Source: Trochalopteron elliotii
Taxonomy: Eukaryota > Chordata > Aves > Passeriformes > Leiothrichidae
Assembly (NCBI GenBank): GCA_024734555.1
Contig: JANPWX010000205.1
Span: forward strand, 169,167-233,166
Direction of reading: 5' to 3'
Length of the DNA stretch: 64,000 nt
The notes beneath the pieces were generated by a model, which saw nothing but the letters and a program-made list of their open reading frames with translations, was not told the DNA's origin and did no database searches. Made by a program: the position numbers and the translations under genes. The number at the start of each line of letters is the position of its first letter. Positions within the stretch are counted from its first letter, which is position 1. Below are positions 1 to 10,659 of the stretch, in pieces.

Positions 1-3000
1 GTAAAGAACTGCATGTGTCATTGTTTTATCTCCAATACAATGATCATAAATTATTTTCATTTCTCTTTTAAAAGTGCTTTTCAACTTCTTGGCCTCCGAA
101 GTGTTCTAGAATCACTGATTGAGATTCTGAATTTATGAAGCATTAAAGTATTGCTCAGCTTTTGGCAGATTTCAGCTCAGTTGAGGTGGGCACAGTCATT
201 TTGGACACTGAGGCTGAAGCCCTGCTGGACTAGACCAAAACCCTTCAGTGCCTGAGATCCTCTGGCTGCTACTGAGATGCTGAACAGGACAGAGAGGACG
301 TGAGAGGAGGATGGGAACAGGGTGATGCACAGAAGTGGCCAATGCTCTGTACTCCTGAATTATTCACTGGATTTCTCCTCATGAACTCTCCACACAAACT
401 CCCATCCCTGAGCCCAGCCTTGGCAGAGCCCAGCAGGGTGAGCAGCCCTGAGAGGTCTGTGTCAAGCAGTGCAGGAAGCTTCTGGACCCACACAGGTCAG
501 AGGAGCAAATAAAGCATGTCCCCAGTACACAAGAGCTACACTAATTTGGAGACCAAAATGCAAAAACAATTATTTGCCATAAATATTTAATATCCTTAAT
601 GCCTCTAACACTTCCAACACATCCAACATTTGCTTGCTCTTTTTTCCCCCTTCAACTCTTGGCTTCTGCAAATGCTAAAAACCAGCTGTGGATCATGATT
701 ACATCAAATTATTTTACTGAGTAAACACCGGGTCAATCCACTTTACAAACATGCCAACAGAAATTTTTCACATTTCTTTTATAGAGTATGAGGCTGATTC
801 TAAAGCAATTACAGCCATGACAATGATGGACCAAATGTATCTCATATTTTTCTTTACATTTTTAGCATTAGTTTGACTGAAAAAGTCTGAAAATCCCCAA
901 GGCATCTTCAAATACTCCTCATCTGACCTTATTTTGCCAAACTTAATTAAAACCAGAAAGCAACTGTTATTTGTTTCTCTACTGGTTCTTGTTCCTGTCA
1001 TGTACTAACTGAAAGACAAAAGGAAGTTGATTCTTTAGGAGACACAAATCCCAATTCCCTCCATCAGTGAATGCTTCAAAGTCCAGCAGCTGTTTTGAGA
1101 GCAGATGTAGAAGGGGCCATAAAGGATTTGTGTTATTTGCATTTTAACATCGGGTTTGTGTGCTGATTTTTGAGTTAAATTGTGGAGATCCATTCTCTGC
1201 ACCATCTCTGTAACTGCCCTTCCTTTTCTTTTCCCCAGTTGTTTCCAATTCTCCTGACTTCACTCAAAAGAATGGGCTTTTAATCCATAGGATGGTGTGG
1301 GAGTCCCAGTCTAAACATAGCAGGTGAGAAATAATTTCTGAGCTCCTTGGTGAGAAATGTTGCTCATGAAAACCAAGGTAGAAATCCTGAGGAAAGCAGG
1401 AGATATTTTTGAACAGGAGATTTTCGCATCTCCAGCAGCAAAGTCCCAGTCTGGCACTCTGAGCCATGCAGGTGACAAAGCCAGTGCAGGGAATTGTTCC
1501 TTTGCTAATGCAGGTCCGGCCACAGAGCTGTGCCTTTATCTAGAATCTAAATAATCTGAAAATGGCTGAGGAAACCAGAGCTATTTACTGTGGGAGTAAT
1601 GGGTATGCATTATAAAGGAAAAAAAAACAAAACCCATTTCAAATACAATTTCAACTATCCTCTAGCTCTGGCCTTAGGGAAAGAAACTTCTAAGAGTTAC
1701 TTGCAGTCTTACCTTATTTTGAAGAACGTTTCATTTTGGTTTCAGAATTATTTGCAGCCCCCGTTAATCTGGTGGGCTCCCAGGTGTATTCCTAAAATGT
1801 ACTTACATTAGAAACAGCCAGGAAACTGCATTTTGTATCTTCCAGCAGAGAGAAATGGATGGAAAGTTTCCTCAGGCTTAATACCTCATATTTTCTCATA
1901 TATTTGATTCAATTTTATAAGCATTTAATTTGGCTTTGATCATTGTTTAATCGGTTTAATTACTACCTTCTACTATTTTCAGCCTTTTTTCTATATCTTA
2001 AACCCCTGAAGTCCAGTTTAACTCATTATAACCCTGGTTACTTTGGCATTTTGAGCTCTCTGATTTGTGTGACAAAAGCAGCAAAATGCTGGGATAAGGA
2101 TCCCCTTTCTGAACTGGCCTCTCCTACATTAATCTTGGGAGAATTGGACTCAAACAATTCCCTTCTAAATTGGTCTTCTAGCACACAAAACTTTATTTAC
2201 AAATATACAGCCAAATTTCTCACCTTTATCCATTGGGGGCTGAACTATCTACTGCCTCTTTAGAGACTTCTAGAATAAAGCTGTCTTTTATACAAAATCC
2301 CTTTCTCACTATGTTGGCAGTTTAAGAGGATCAGGAAAAAGCAACAAATAATTTACTTCCACTTTAATGCTCCTTTAAATGGTCAGAAAAGAGTTTCAGT
2401 GCAAACTGCAGTCAGATCTATTGCTAGTACCCAGTAGCTTATCATGAAAAGAGACATTTCTAAGATTAAAAATAATAATCATAAAAATCATCCATGGAAA
2501 AGAATCCATCTAAAGCTGTTATTCAGTGGCTGGCACAGAAAATACATTCTCTACCTGAGACTAGTAATGAGTCATCCAAGCAACTTGAAATGAAAAACAT
2601 ATCGAAGGGATATTAAAAATAAAATAATTTAGAATCCAAAAATAAATAAATATGGACACTCCAGGCAGGTAAATACTTCAGGAGATTGCTGAGAAAGATG
2701 GGATTAATATCCACTTTATCTCCAAAGCAGAGGAGTTAAAAGTACATCTGGCAATCTGTTGGTGTTATTGGTATAAAAATTCATGCCAGATATGGCAGAC
2801 AGGGAATTTCAAACAGACCTCTTTATTTTTTTTCCCTCCTCAGATAAAGAAGGTCTGAAAATAAATAAGAATAACTCAGTGTGTGAAAACATGGACTGGC
2901 AGAAAGGTAAAAACACAAAATGGAATTCAGGTCTCCGTGACAAATCTATCTACATGCAGGCTTCATTTCACACACCTTCAGAAATTAAGGCACGGGATGC

Positions 3001-5011
3001 AGGGGCACAGCATTCTGGGTGCTTTGAAGCAATATATTGAATTACATTGTAGGTCAGATTCCTCCAGAGACAAGAGATAAAGTCATCTTCAAAAACTAGA
3101 AAGGACAGATGAGAAATGCAGGTTAAAGGAATCCTAAATTCACTAGGGAAAAAATGTGACAGTGAAAAGAAGAGGCTGTTGGAGAATATAAATGTGTTAA
3201 TATGTAATATAAATAGAATATAAATATCCATTCTGCTGTCCCAGGGCAGGGCCAGGGAGGCAAAGCAATGCCAGTGGCTGATGGCCAAGAGTGACACAAG
3301 TTCTGCACAGTGCTGGGTGAGCCACAAGACCCTGAATTATTCCTCAGGGATTGGGGCACATCAGTCAGGCCCAGAAACAAACCAGACCCAGGATCACATG
3401 GGGGGGATCCTTCCTATCCCATGGCTCCAGGTCCAGGACAATTCTCACATTGAACAAATTTAGATACCCAATTATAGGAAATTAACCAAGATAATGAGAG
3501 TGACTGATAACTGAGGGAACAGAGCTGCCCTTCTGAGGTTGCAGAGATCCAGAGAGGATTCCCAGAGTGGAATATCAGGGGACATTGCTCCTCCTGCAGA
3601 GAGGCTGAGGATGAAGAATGTATCAGACAAGGCTTTCCTGGCACAGTTCAGCCCAAGTACAATTAATGAGATCAGAAATCAGTGTGGTCCCTGACATGAG
3701 AGATCTGCCAGCACCTCTCCCATGGAAATGCAGTGCTGGATGTGGAGCCAAACCCACAATGTCCCACAGCCTGACACTGGATTTGACCACAGAGCTGGAT
3801 GCTGCAGGTTATTTTGATCTCTGCCACATCTACAGCTGCTCTGTGTCACAGCAGCAGCCTGAAATAATCCCACACTGCAGCTCAGTCTGGGTCAGTTTAT
3901 AACATGGCAGCAAATAAGCAGTTGATGCCTCTGAAAGGTTTCCAGTTATAGACCAGTTCAACATCCAGAACGGCACAAAAGCTTCTGCAACAGGCAAAGT
4001 CTCAGTGGGAAAACAGACAACAGTGACAGTGCAATAAAAAAAGCATCTGTCCATACACTGGTACTACTCCACATAAATCTGTTTAGACACAGGTATGTTA
4101 TGTTAATTCCCCTCTAGATCTCCAGCCAAAATCATCAAAAACTGTGATTATTTGTATTTAACTAATTAGCTATAATCTTTGAGATGTTCTTGTATGCATT
4201 AAGATCCTATCTGTACACAACATATATATCAATCTATGACAGGGAGTGGTAACTTATTGCAAATTGGGAAAAAAAGGGTTGCTAACATCCTAAAATAACA
4301 ATTTCTGCAGAAGAGCTTCTAATCAACATCAAAATCCATGCACTTGAGGTATCCTTGAGGAATTTAATGTGCTTCTTGTACTAATGGCATTTTTTTCTGT
4401 GAAGTTAAAGTAATAATTCTCACATCATTTTAATGTGTTGGTACTGTTCATTAAAGCAAAGATTAGGTTGCCAGATGATAGCATGCTATTAAGTCTAAAA
4501 AGAAAAAAAGAAGAAAAGAAATTAACTATTTTGACACTAACCAGGCATAATTAATGGCTATCTGAAGTGGATTTTCAAGTAATAGTATGCAGCTTGTTGA
4601 CAGCAGGATAAGAAATTCCATAATCCCATGAGAGCAAATGTGCCAAATTGCATTTGAAGCTCTGTAGAGGTTTGTATGGCACGTGTGTAAAAATCACGTG
4701 ATGGAAATCTGAACTTCCAAATCCTATGGCTGCACCATGATCTATCTGTGCATATCCAATGATATGTTAAAGCTAAAGGCTGCTAAGCAACAGGGAGAAG
4801 AAATAAAAATTATAGATAATCCACACTATCTGGAAAAAGAACAGGGTAAAACTTTTTAAAAATACTTTTGTGATGTACTTGTTACAAACCAATGCCACCT
4901 ACAGCAATGCCCACCAGGTGTGTTCCTCAGCTCCATATTTAGAGAAGAAAACTGAGATCTGATTGTTCTGCAGCCAGAAGTAAATGTCAGAACTCCCTGG
5001 GTGGGGCAGGG
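1..5011. other. Unique AT-rich noncoding DNA
   Basis: I see no recognisable gene, transposon end or tandem array in this stretch. Reading frames are short (about 119 codons at most) and overlap on both strands, as expected by chance. There is a mixed A/G tract near 4497-4520. The block reads as intergenic or intronic DNA. Confidence 0.6.
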
Positions 5012-5046
5012 GCAGCACTTACCTGAGGGAGGGAAAAAATGGGTTC
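5012..5046 (-). other. Recursive-splice-like (ratchet) site, unproven
   Basis: Read on the minus strand, a pyrimidine tract (TTTTTTCCCTCCCTCAG) ends at base 5023 and is followed directly by GTAAGTG from base 5022. An acceptor and a consensus donor therefore abut with no exon between them. This is the known arrangement of recursive splice sites inside very long introns. Whether a minus-strand transcript crosses this window is unknown, so function is inference only. A chance match in 64 kb is possible. Confidence 0.2.
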
Positions 5047-7010
5047 TGGTTCTGCCTGAGCCCAAAGCCCCGTGAGCCCTAGGGCTTCTCTGGGAGTCAG
5101 TGCAGGTCACAGGTGAAGGGCAGGGATCAGGCAAATTAAATCAAATAATCAAATCAAATCAAACCTGCTGATTTACAGAGCAGTCAGGTGTCTGTCAGGC
5201 AACCAGTTCAGTTGCCACCAATTTCACAGCCCTGTTTTCCTATTTAGACCATGAAATACAGGTAGAAATGACCCCAGTGCAGTTTCTGGGGGTAGGTCAC
5301 TGCCAGGGGCTCACAAGGAGCAGCCAGGATTCCACCCCTGCTATCAAATGTACCAACAGAGAGGTTTTGTATCTGCCAGGTGACAGACAATTCATTAGAA
5401 ATGCTGCTTTGCACACAATGATTTTCTGATAGAAATTCACTGAGCAGAGGACAGAAATTCACTGTACACAAGGACAGGAAGCAGGGACAGGACCCAGTTA
5501 ATGAGCCTGGATCTCAGCAAGGGACATTACCCGAGGGAATTGTGCAAAATCCCCAAAGCTGAGGGAGGGCCTTGTGCATCTGCATGAGAATTAATGTTTG
5601 GGCCTTGCCTCTGCATTTTGTACCAGCTACTCAGTTCCAGCAAAACCTTTTGCTCTTTGCAAAGCTCTGTGTGAGCCTGCATGCCTGGAGCAAAGAGCAG
5701 CTCAGAAATTGTTATCGTGTCCAGGCTTTTCAGCTCCACTTTCATGGCATACCATTTTAACATTTCTTTCTAAATTCCTCTCATACCTTTTTTCCTTTCT
5801 AACAGCACAATAATCCATCTCAGACCCATTCATCCTTCTGATTATTCTCCTTGTCAGCTATTTGTACATTTTTACCTTTTGTAGGAATGCCGCATGAAAG
5901 AATAAATTAATAATAGAGAACATTAATAAACACCCTTGAGTGTGTGGTTCTTTCAACTTTTCTAATCCACACTTTGTTCTCTCTTTTAAGTGAGGTCCCA
6001 CACAAGACTCACTCAGCTAATCAGAGGATAAACTTAAAAGGAAGAGATGAATAAATCACATTAAACTGTGAAGCAGCCAACATCTTTTCAAAAAACCAAA
6101 GGTGAAATCCCAGCCCCAGCTGAAGCTCCTAGCAGAACTCTCCTTGATTTCAGGAGGATTAAACTCATCATGAATGTAAGACCTTTGTGGCCTGTCACTT
6201 TCTGCCATATGGAATGAGACTTAGAGCTGTAGGAACAGAGAAGGCTCCAGCACATCCAGAGACCTGTTTTCCCAGCAAATGCAGAATTATGGCTGTTTCC
6301 CTAAGGATCCTTGCCTTTACTGGTGATTAGCTCCAAAATGTGCTGACAGAATTTGAAAATAAGAGTTCCTGATCTCCACTTCTCATTGCACTTAGTTTCT
6401 CCACAAAGTATTTTTAACTGTTTGCAAAAATGTTCATTCCTAAAATGATACAGGAGAGGAAATAAAGGTATTGCCTCCTGGATAGGAAGGGATCTGGAGG
6501 GCAGAGAGGAAAAAACAACCCAGGGAAAAATCAACTACCTGCATTTAAAAAAAAGTCATCACTGGATGTTTTCATTCCTTCCAGTTACAAATTTGATTCA
6601 ATGGGTCACTAAATTAAAGCAGTGATAAGCAAAATCAACTTTTTGTGCAAAGAGATGAGAAAAGAAAGTACAAAGCTCTCTGAGACTTTGGGTTTGTTGA
6701 TCATCTGGAGAAAACAGATGTCCAAAGTGCCACTGAACCTTCTGTGAGCAGCAGCTCCTCTGTAATTGAGACATGAATTCAGAGTTATAAACACTGTACA
6801 CTGCTCACCAGAGGGACCTGGCTAATTATCAGAAGTGTTCCAGCCAATAATACTAATGAATCCAAAGCTGCCACAACGGCCCCAGGCCATTTGACAACTT
6901 GGTACAGATGTTTTGTGGATTTCTGGAAGAATCCTTCACTTCACATGCTCAGTGTAAGGGATGACGCTTTTCTTACTGATCTTTGAAAAATGAATTTTTA
7001 ATGAAAACAA
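5047..7010. other. Unique noncoding DNA
   Basis: No gene, repeat family or array is recognised. All open frames here are short and overlap others on the opposite strand. Confidence 0.55.
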
Positions 7011-7114
7011 AACTCTTTTTCTATCCCTTTACAGCCCGAAGATCCTTGCCGCTCAAGGAGAAAGAAAATGCTGAACTGATTCAGAAAGGGAGACATTTTT
7101 ATAGATATTTATAA
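7011..7114 (+). other. Splice acceptor with short open segment (possible terminal exon)
   Basis: A pyrimidine-rich run (CTCTTTTTCTATCCCTTTACAG) ends in AG at 7033-7034, which makes a good acceptor. In one frame from 7035 there are 14 codons (PEDPCRSRRKKMLN) before TGA at 7077-7079. A second frame stays open to TAA at 7112-7114. AU-rich sequence follows, as in many 3' UTRs, but I see no clear AATAAA nearby. I do not recognise the peptide. It could be the last exon of a gene or noncoding RNA, or a chance acceptor. Confidence 0.18.
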
Positions 7115-9793
7115 ACATTTTGCCTATCTTTTAGCACCAATTGTTCATATCCAGCTGATTGTTACAGCTTTGGTTCCAGGAGGATGGGTTATTACTGAAT
7201 GATTTATGCTGAAGCAGTGTTAGAAATGAATATTTATTATAAATTAAGCTGAACAAGAGGGGTAGGGCTGTACCTCAGCACCTTAGGGGGTCTGAGATCA
7301 CTTCCCACGCTCCCATGGATTTATCTGTTAAACTCTGCTGTAGACCAATTCAGTTTGGCACAGTCAGGGTAACAAACCTTCTCTTCCCCACATCTTCTTT
7401 GCTTTTTACTGCCAGGATGGTGCCAGGCAGGCACAGTTCCCACAGAGTCTTTGGGAAATCTTTGCCATCCCAGTACAGTGACAACACCCGACAGAAAACC
7501 TCACTTGGAGAGACCAAGGACACCCAGCCAGAAGAAAGTTTTGATACAGGCTCTGCACAATGGAAAAAGCTTTAGAAGATCTTATAGAGGGCTCAAAGTA
7601 GGGCAAATTTAGGGGAAAAAAATCCACTTTATGCCTGTAACACATTACACATATTGAAATTTGTATCTTTTCTCTTTAACCACTGTTGATTACTGTTAAT
7701 TACTTTTCTTTACAATGAAAATTGGAAGTTCTAATCATATCAAACGTTTATTATCTGAAAGATCTTATCAGCTAATATGACAGTGATCTCTGGCTCTTCA
7801 GAGAAAGAGGGTCTCAGCAGGATCTTGAGACATCCTGTTGCAGTTCAGGGTAATTAATGTTTTCCTGTTACTGCTGTACTGTGGACCAGAACAGGCTTAA
7901 TTACAACCTTCTGCTATGGACTGCAAAGATGGATTTTTATATCAGCACGTGGATGAACCACAAGGATTTTTTCATGTCAGTTTTCTTTGCTGATTTCTGG
8001 CATGTAAATTGGATAAAAGTCTACCTTCCTTTCAAGTAGAGTTTGAGATCTGTGGTTAAAATACCATTATGAGGTAAATGCAAAATTAGCCAGATTTACA
8101 CAGCAGACCTTGAATCAGAGTTTACAGGAAATGTATGACTTGGAAATCATCCCTGTAAAACAAATACAAAACATTTTTAATATACAAATCCCTGTAATAC
8201 AAATACAAAAGTCAGTTCAGAGAGTGACATCTCAGGTAAACCACCAAAAACTTTAATCTTTTCATCTTCCCAAAATTCACCTTCTCAGCTCCTGAGTTCC
8301 CTTAGTGACTTGCTTAAAAACTTGATTATTCAACCACTTTCTGGTCTTTGTGAGTGCAAAATTTGAATTGCTTTGATTTGAGGTTCAATCCTTCCTGGAG
8401 TGAAACCAAAAAGGCAGGATATCCATAAATGTCATTATTATGTATAACACAAAAATAGAAAAGAGCCAAAATTGCCTTAGCCCTTCTCTGTAGCTTTCCA
8501 TGCAGCTTTGTAGTTAATTGGGCCTACAGTGGTTCTCTTCCATTTAGGAAACTTTCAGGTGTGGGCTGTGCCTTGTTTCTACCTCCACATAAATCTGTGG
8601 ATAAATTCCAAGAGCTTTATGCCTCTAAAACGCATTTTTTTACGCAGTGTAAACTCAGAGCAAACAATGTTCTGCTGTTTCTGAGGGACCTGTGTCTCAC
8701 AGAGGAGACAAGACCCTCCCAGGGGCTCAGCTGGGCCAGCTCTTGCTCTGCCCCTGCCACAGGTGCAGCTCCATGGCCAGGGACTCTGCAGGGAACAGTG
8801 CTGGGCACAGCTCAGGCCCAAAAACCTGGGACAGCCTTGTGGGAATGCAGCTGGAGAAAACCCAAAGCCCAGAATGGCAGGAGACAAATTACAGACACTG
8901 TGCAGCTGCCAGCCCCACACAAGCTGGACTCCAGACAAGCTGGAACTTGCCACTGAACAACTGGAAATAGAAAAACTGTATTTTTCTGATGAATCAGACA
9001 AGACAAGATTAATGTTTAGCTGAAAATTGGGAAGGAAATAGCATTATTTGTTTTCTAGCTTAGTCTATCCCATTATAGTGTCTGCATTTTCTCAAGTTTT
9101 GATGCTCGTGGTTTTCTCCAAGAACATAACATCTGCACCAGAAACTGGGGCAAGAGGCTGAGAAAAGATAATATTGGGAAGAAGAACATCTCACCATCTG
9201 TCCACTGTGGGTTTTTGCCTACGCATCATGCAGAAGCAGAGGCCAGTTTTGGATGCTTTGATCCTGAAAGGTTCAGAGTTCTCATTCAAAGTTATCTTTG
9301 TCTGTGGAAAAAATAGCAGATGCTCTGGTAAGTGATTGCAGGATCCCAGAGACCATATTCAGAGCAGGGGCCACAGAGATAATTTAACCAGGATTAAATT
9401 TAAGCAGGATGTCTCTCCTATTGTGCAAAAGAGAGAATGGGAGCCAAACTAAACTGGTTCCCACAATCACAATTTAAATTGAGAGAAAAAACCAGAATCG
9501 ATTCAGTTATCCAGGAGACACTGGGTTCCTTTTCTGCTTCATTTAGCAAATGCACCATTTTTATTTCTTTGGCACAAATGACACCCCCAGGTTACTCTCC
9601 TTATGCCACTGCATGGCATGTTATAGAGGAACCCATTCCAAGCAGGATTAATCTGAATAATCAGCTACAAACCGTTCTTGTAATAGAACTTCTCCACCTT
9701 GAAAGTTTGCACTACCTTATCCTTTTTCCCCCATAAAGTCAATAGTTCTGATTTTCTAAAAGATGAAAATGAAGTGTCCATTATGCCCAAGAA
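7115..9793. other. Unique noncoding DNA with a GC-richer patch
   Basis: The patch at about 8690-8960 is GC-richer, so stop codons are rare and overlapping frames of 92-140 codons appear on both strands. None shows a domain, and the mutual overlap argues against coding. The rest is AT-rich unique sequence apart from a short duplication at 8149-8210. Confidence 0.5.
8149..8210. repeat. Short direct repeat, 23 bp x2
   Basis: Two 23-bp copies beginning ATCCCTGTAA lie at 8149-8171 and 8188-8210 and differ at one base. The 39-bp spacing suggests a local duplication with AT-rich filler. No known family is implied. Confidence 0.75.
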
Positions 9794-10000
9794 ATGTCAA
9801 TGCTCCTACTCTGTGCTGCTATTGCTGGAATTGTCTGCCTGCCCTCAGTGAACGGTGACATTTGTGAAACTCTGCAAACAGCCTCGGAAACAAAACCAAA
9901 TTCCTGTGTCCCCATCACTCACTGCATCCCAGGCAGCACCATCAGTGATGGACAGTGCTCAGCAGCCACTCCCAACCCTTCCCTTTCTGCCAAGTTCTAA
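9794..10000 (+). other. Candidate small secreted-protein ORF (68 aa), unproven
   Basis: The frame starts at ATG 9794 with G at -3 and ends at TAA 9998-10000. Residues 1-21 look like a signal peptide: a short N-terminus, the hydrophobic core MLLLCAAIAGIVCL and a plausible cleavage after VNG. The remaining 47 residues hold four cysteines (DIC, NSC, THC, GQC), an even number that could pair. I do not recognise the family. No splice or polyadenylation context supports it, and one signal-like start among the many short frames here is not unexpected. It is listed as a lead, not a gene. Confidence 0.15.
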
Positions 10001-10400
10001 ATGTAACACCACACAGGATGAGGAGAGTTTAGAGTTGCTAAAATAGCACGGGCTGAATTTCAGTCCTTCTCACGCCAATTTGCCAAAGCAGCTCAAGAGA
10101 CAACGTTTGCCTCAGTATAAGAGGTCCTTGAAATACTCTGTGGAGAGTCAGAGGGAGCTCCCCTCACTTCTGTAGTGGCTGATCCTGAGAGAAAAGCACG
10201 GGAACCAGCTCAGCAGAGCCTTTAAGCATATATCTATTTCTAAGCTCTGCGTAGACTTAAAATAAGTTTCTTGTATGAGGCTCTAAAGCAAGATGAAAAA
10301 AAGGATGATGTAGATGGGCAATTCATCTGTTGAGCAGAAGTGAGCACATGTAAGAAGATGTAAGTGACAGAAAAGAGGACAGTATAGAGACAGGATTGCT
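10001..10400. other. Unique noncoding DNA
   Basis: No feature is seen between the small candidate ORF and the RFX-like site. Confidence 0.5.
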
Positions 10401-10403
10401 GTC

Positions 10404-10417
10404 ATTGCCATAGCAAC
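10404..10417. promoter_or_regulatory. RFX X-box-like palindrome
   Basis: ATTGCCATAGCAAC differs from the ideal RFX palindrome GTTGCCATGGCAAC at two positions, one in each half. RFX factors bind such sites in ciliary-gene promoters and in enhancers. No promoter is recognised beside it, so it is only a sequence match. Confidence 0.25.
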
Positions 10418-10561
10418 AGCAGCACAACAATTATGCGAAACACCACAGATATGAAAAAAGATTATTTCTTCTTACCTGGAATCTCATAGCTTACGGTGCA
10501 TTTCCTTTAGCTCTAGGTATTACACACAGTGTGTGGAATCTTTCCCTTTCCCAGACCAATT

Positions 10562-10650
10562 CAATCACAGAAATGTTTGGGTTGGAAGGACCCCAGGGAT
10601 CATCCACTGCCAACCCTATGCTGCAGCCAGGGACATCCTCCCAGCCATGA
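10562..10650 (-). mobile_element. CR1 LINE 3'-end fragment, degraded
   Basis: The plus strand reads GTTTGGGTTGGAAGGACC, then a degenerate CAACC...GGGACATCCTCCCA. This is the reverse complement of the avian CR1 3' untranslated end. Only about 90 bp remain, with several small changes and no terminal octamer tail. The element therefore lies on the minus strand, strongly 5'-truncated as is usual for CR1. Confidence 0.75.
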
Positions 10651-10659
10651 GCATCCCTC

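Noticed and set aside
4497..4520. Retroposed poly-A tail
   Set aside because: The A/G-rich tract has no recognisable retroposed body or target duplication next to it.
8561..9001. Overlapping frames of 131 codons (+) and 140 codons (-)
   Set aside because: Both sit in the same GC-richer patch where stops are rare on both strands, and neither has a motif.
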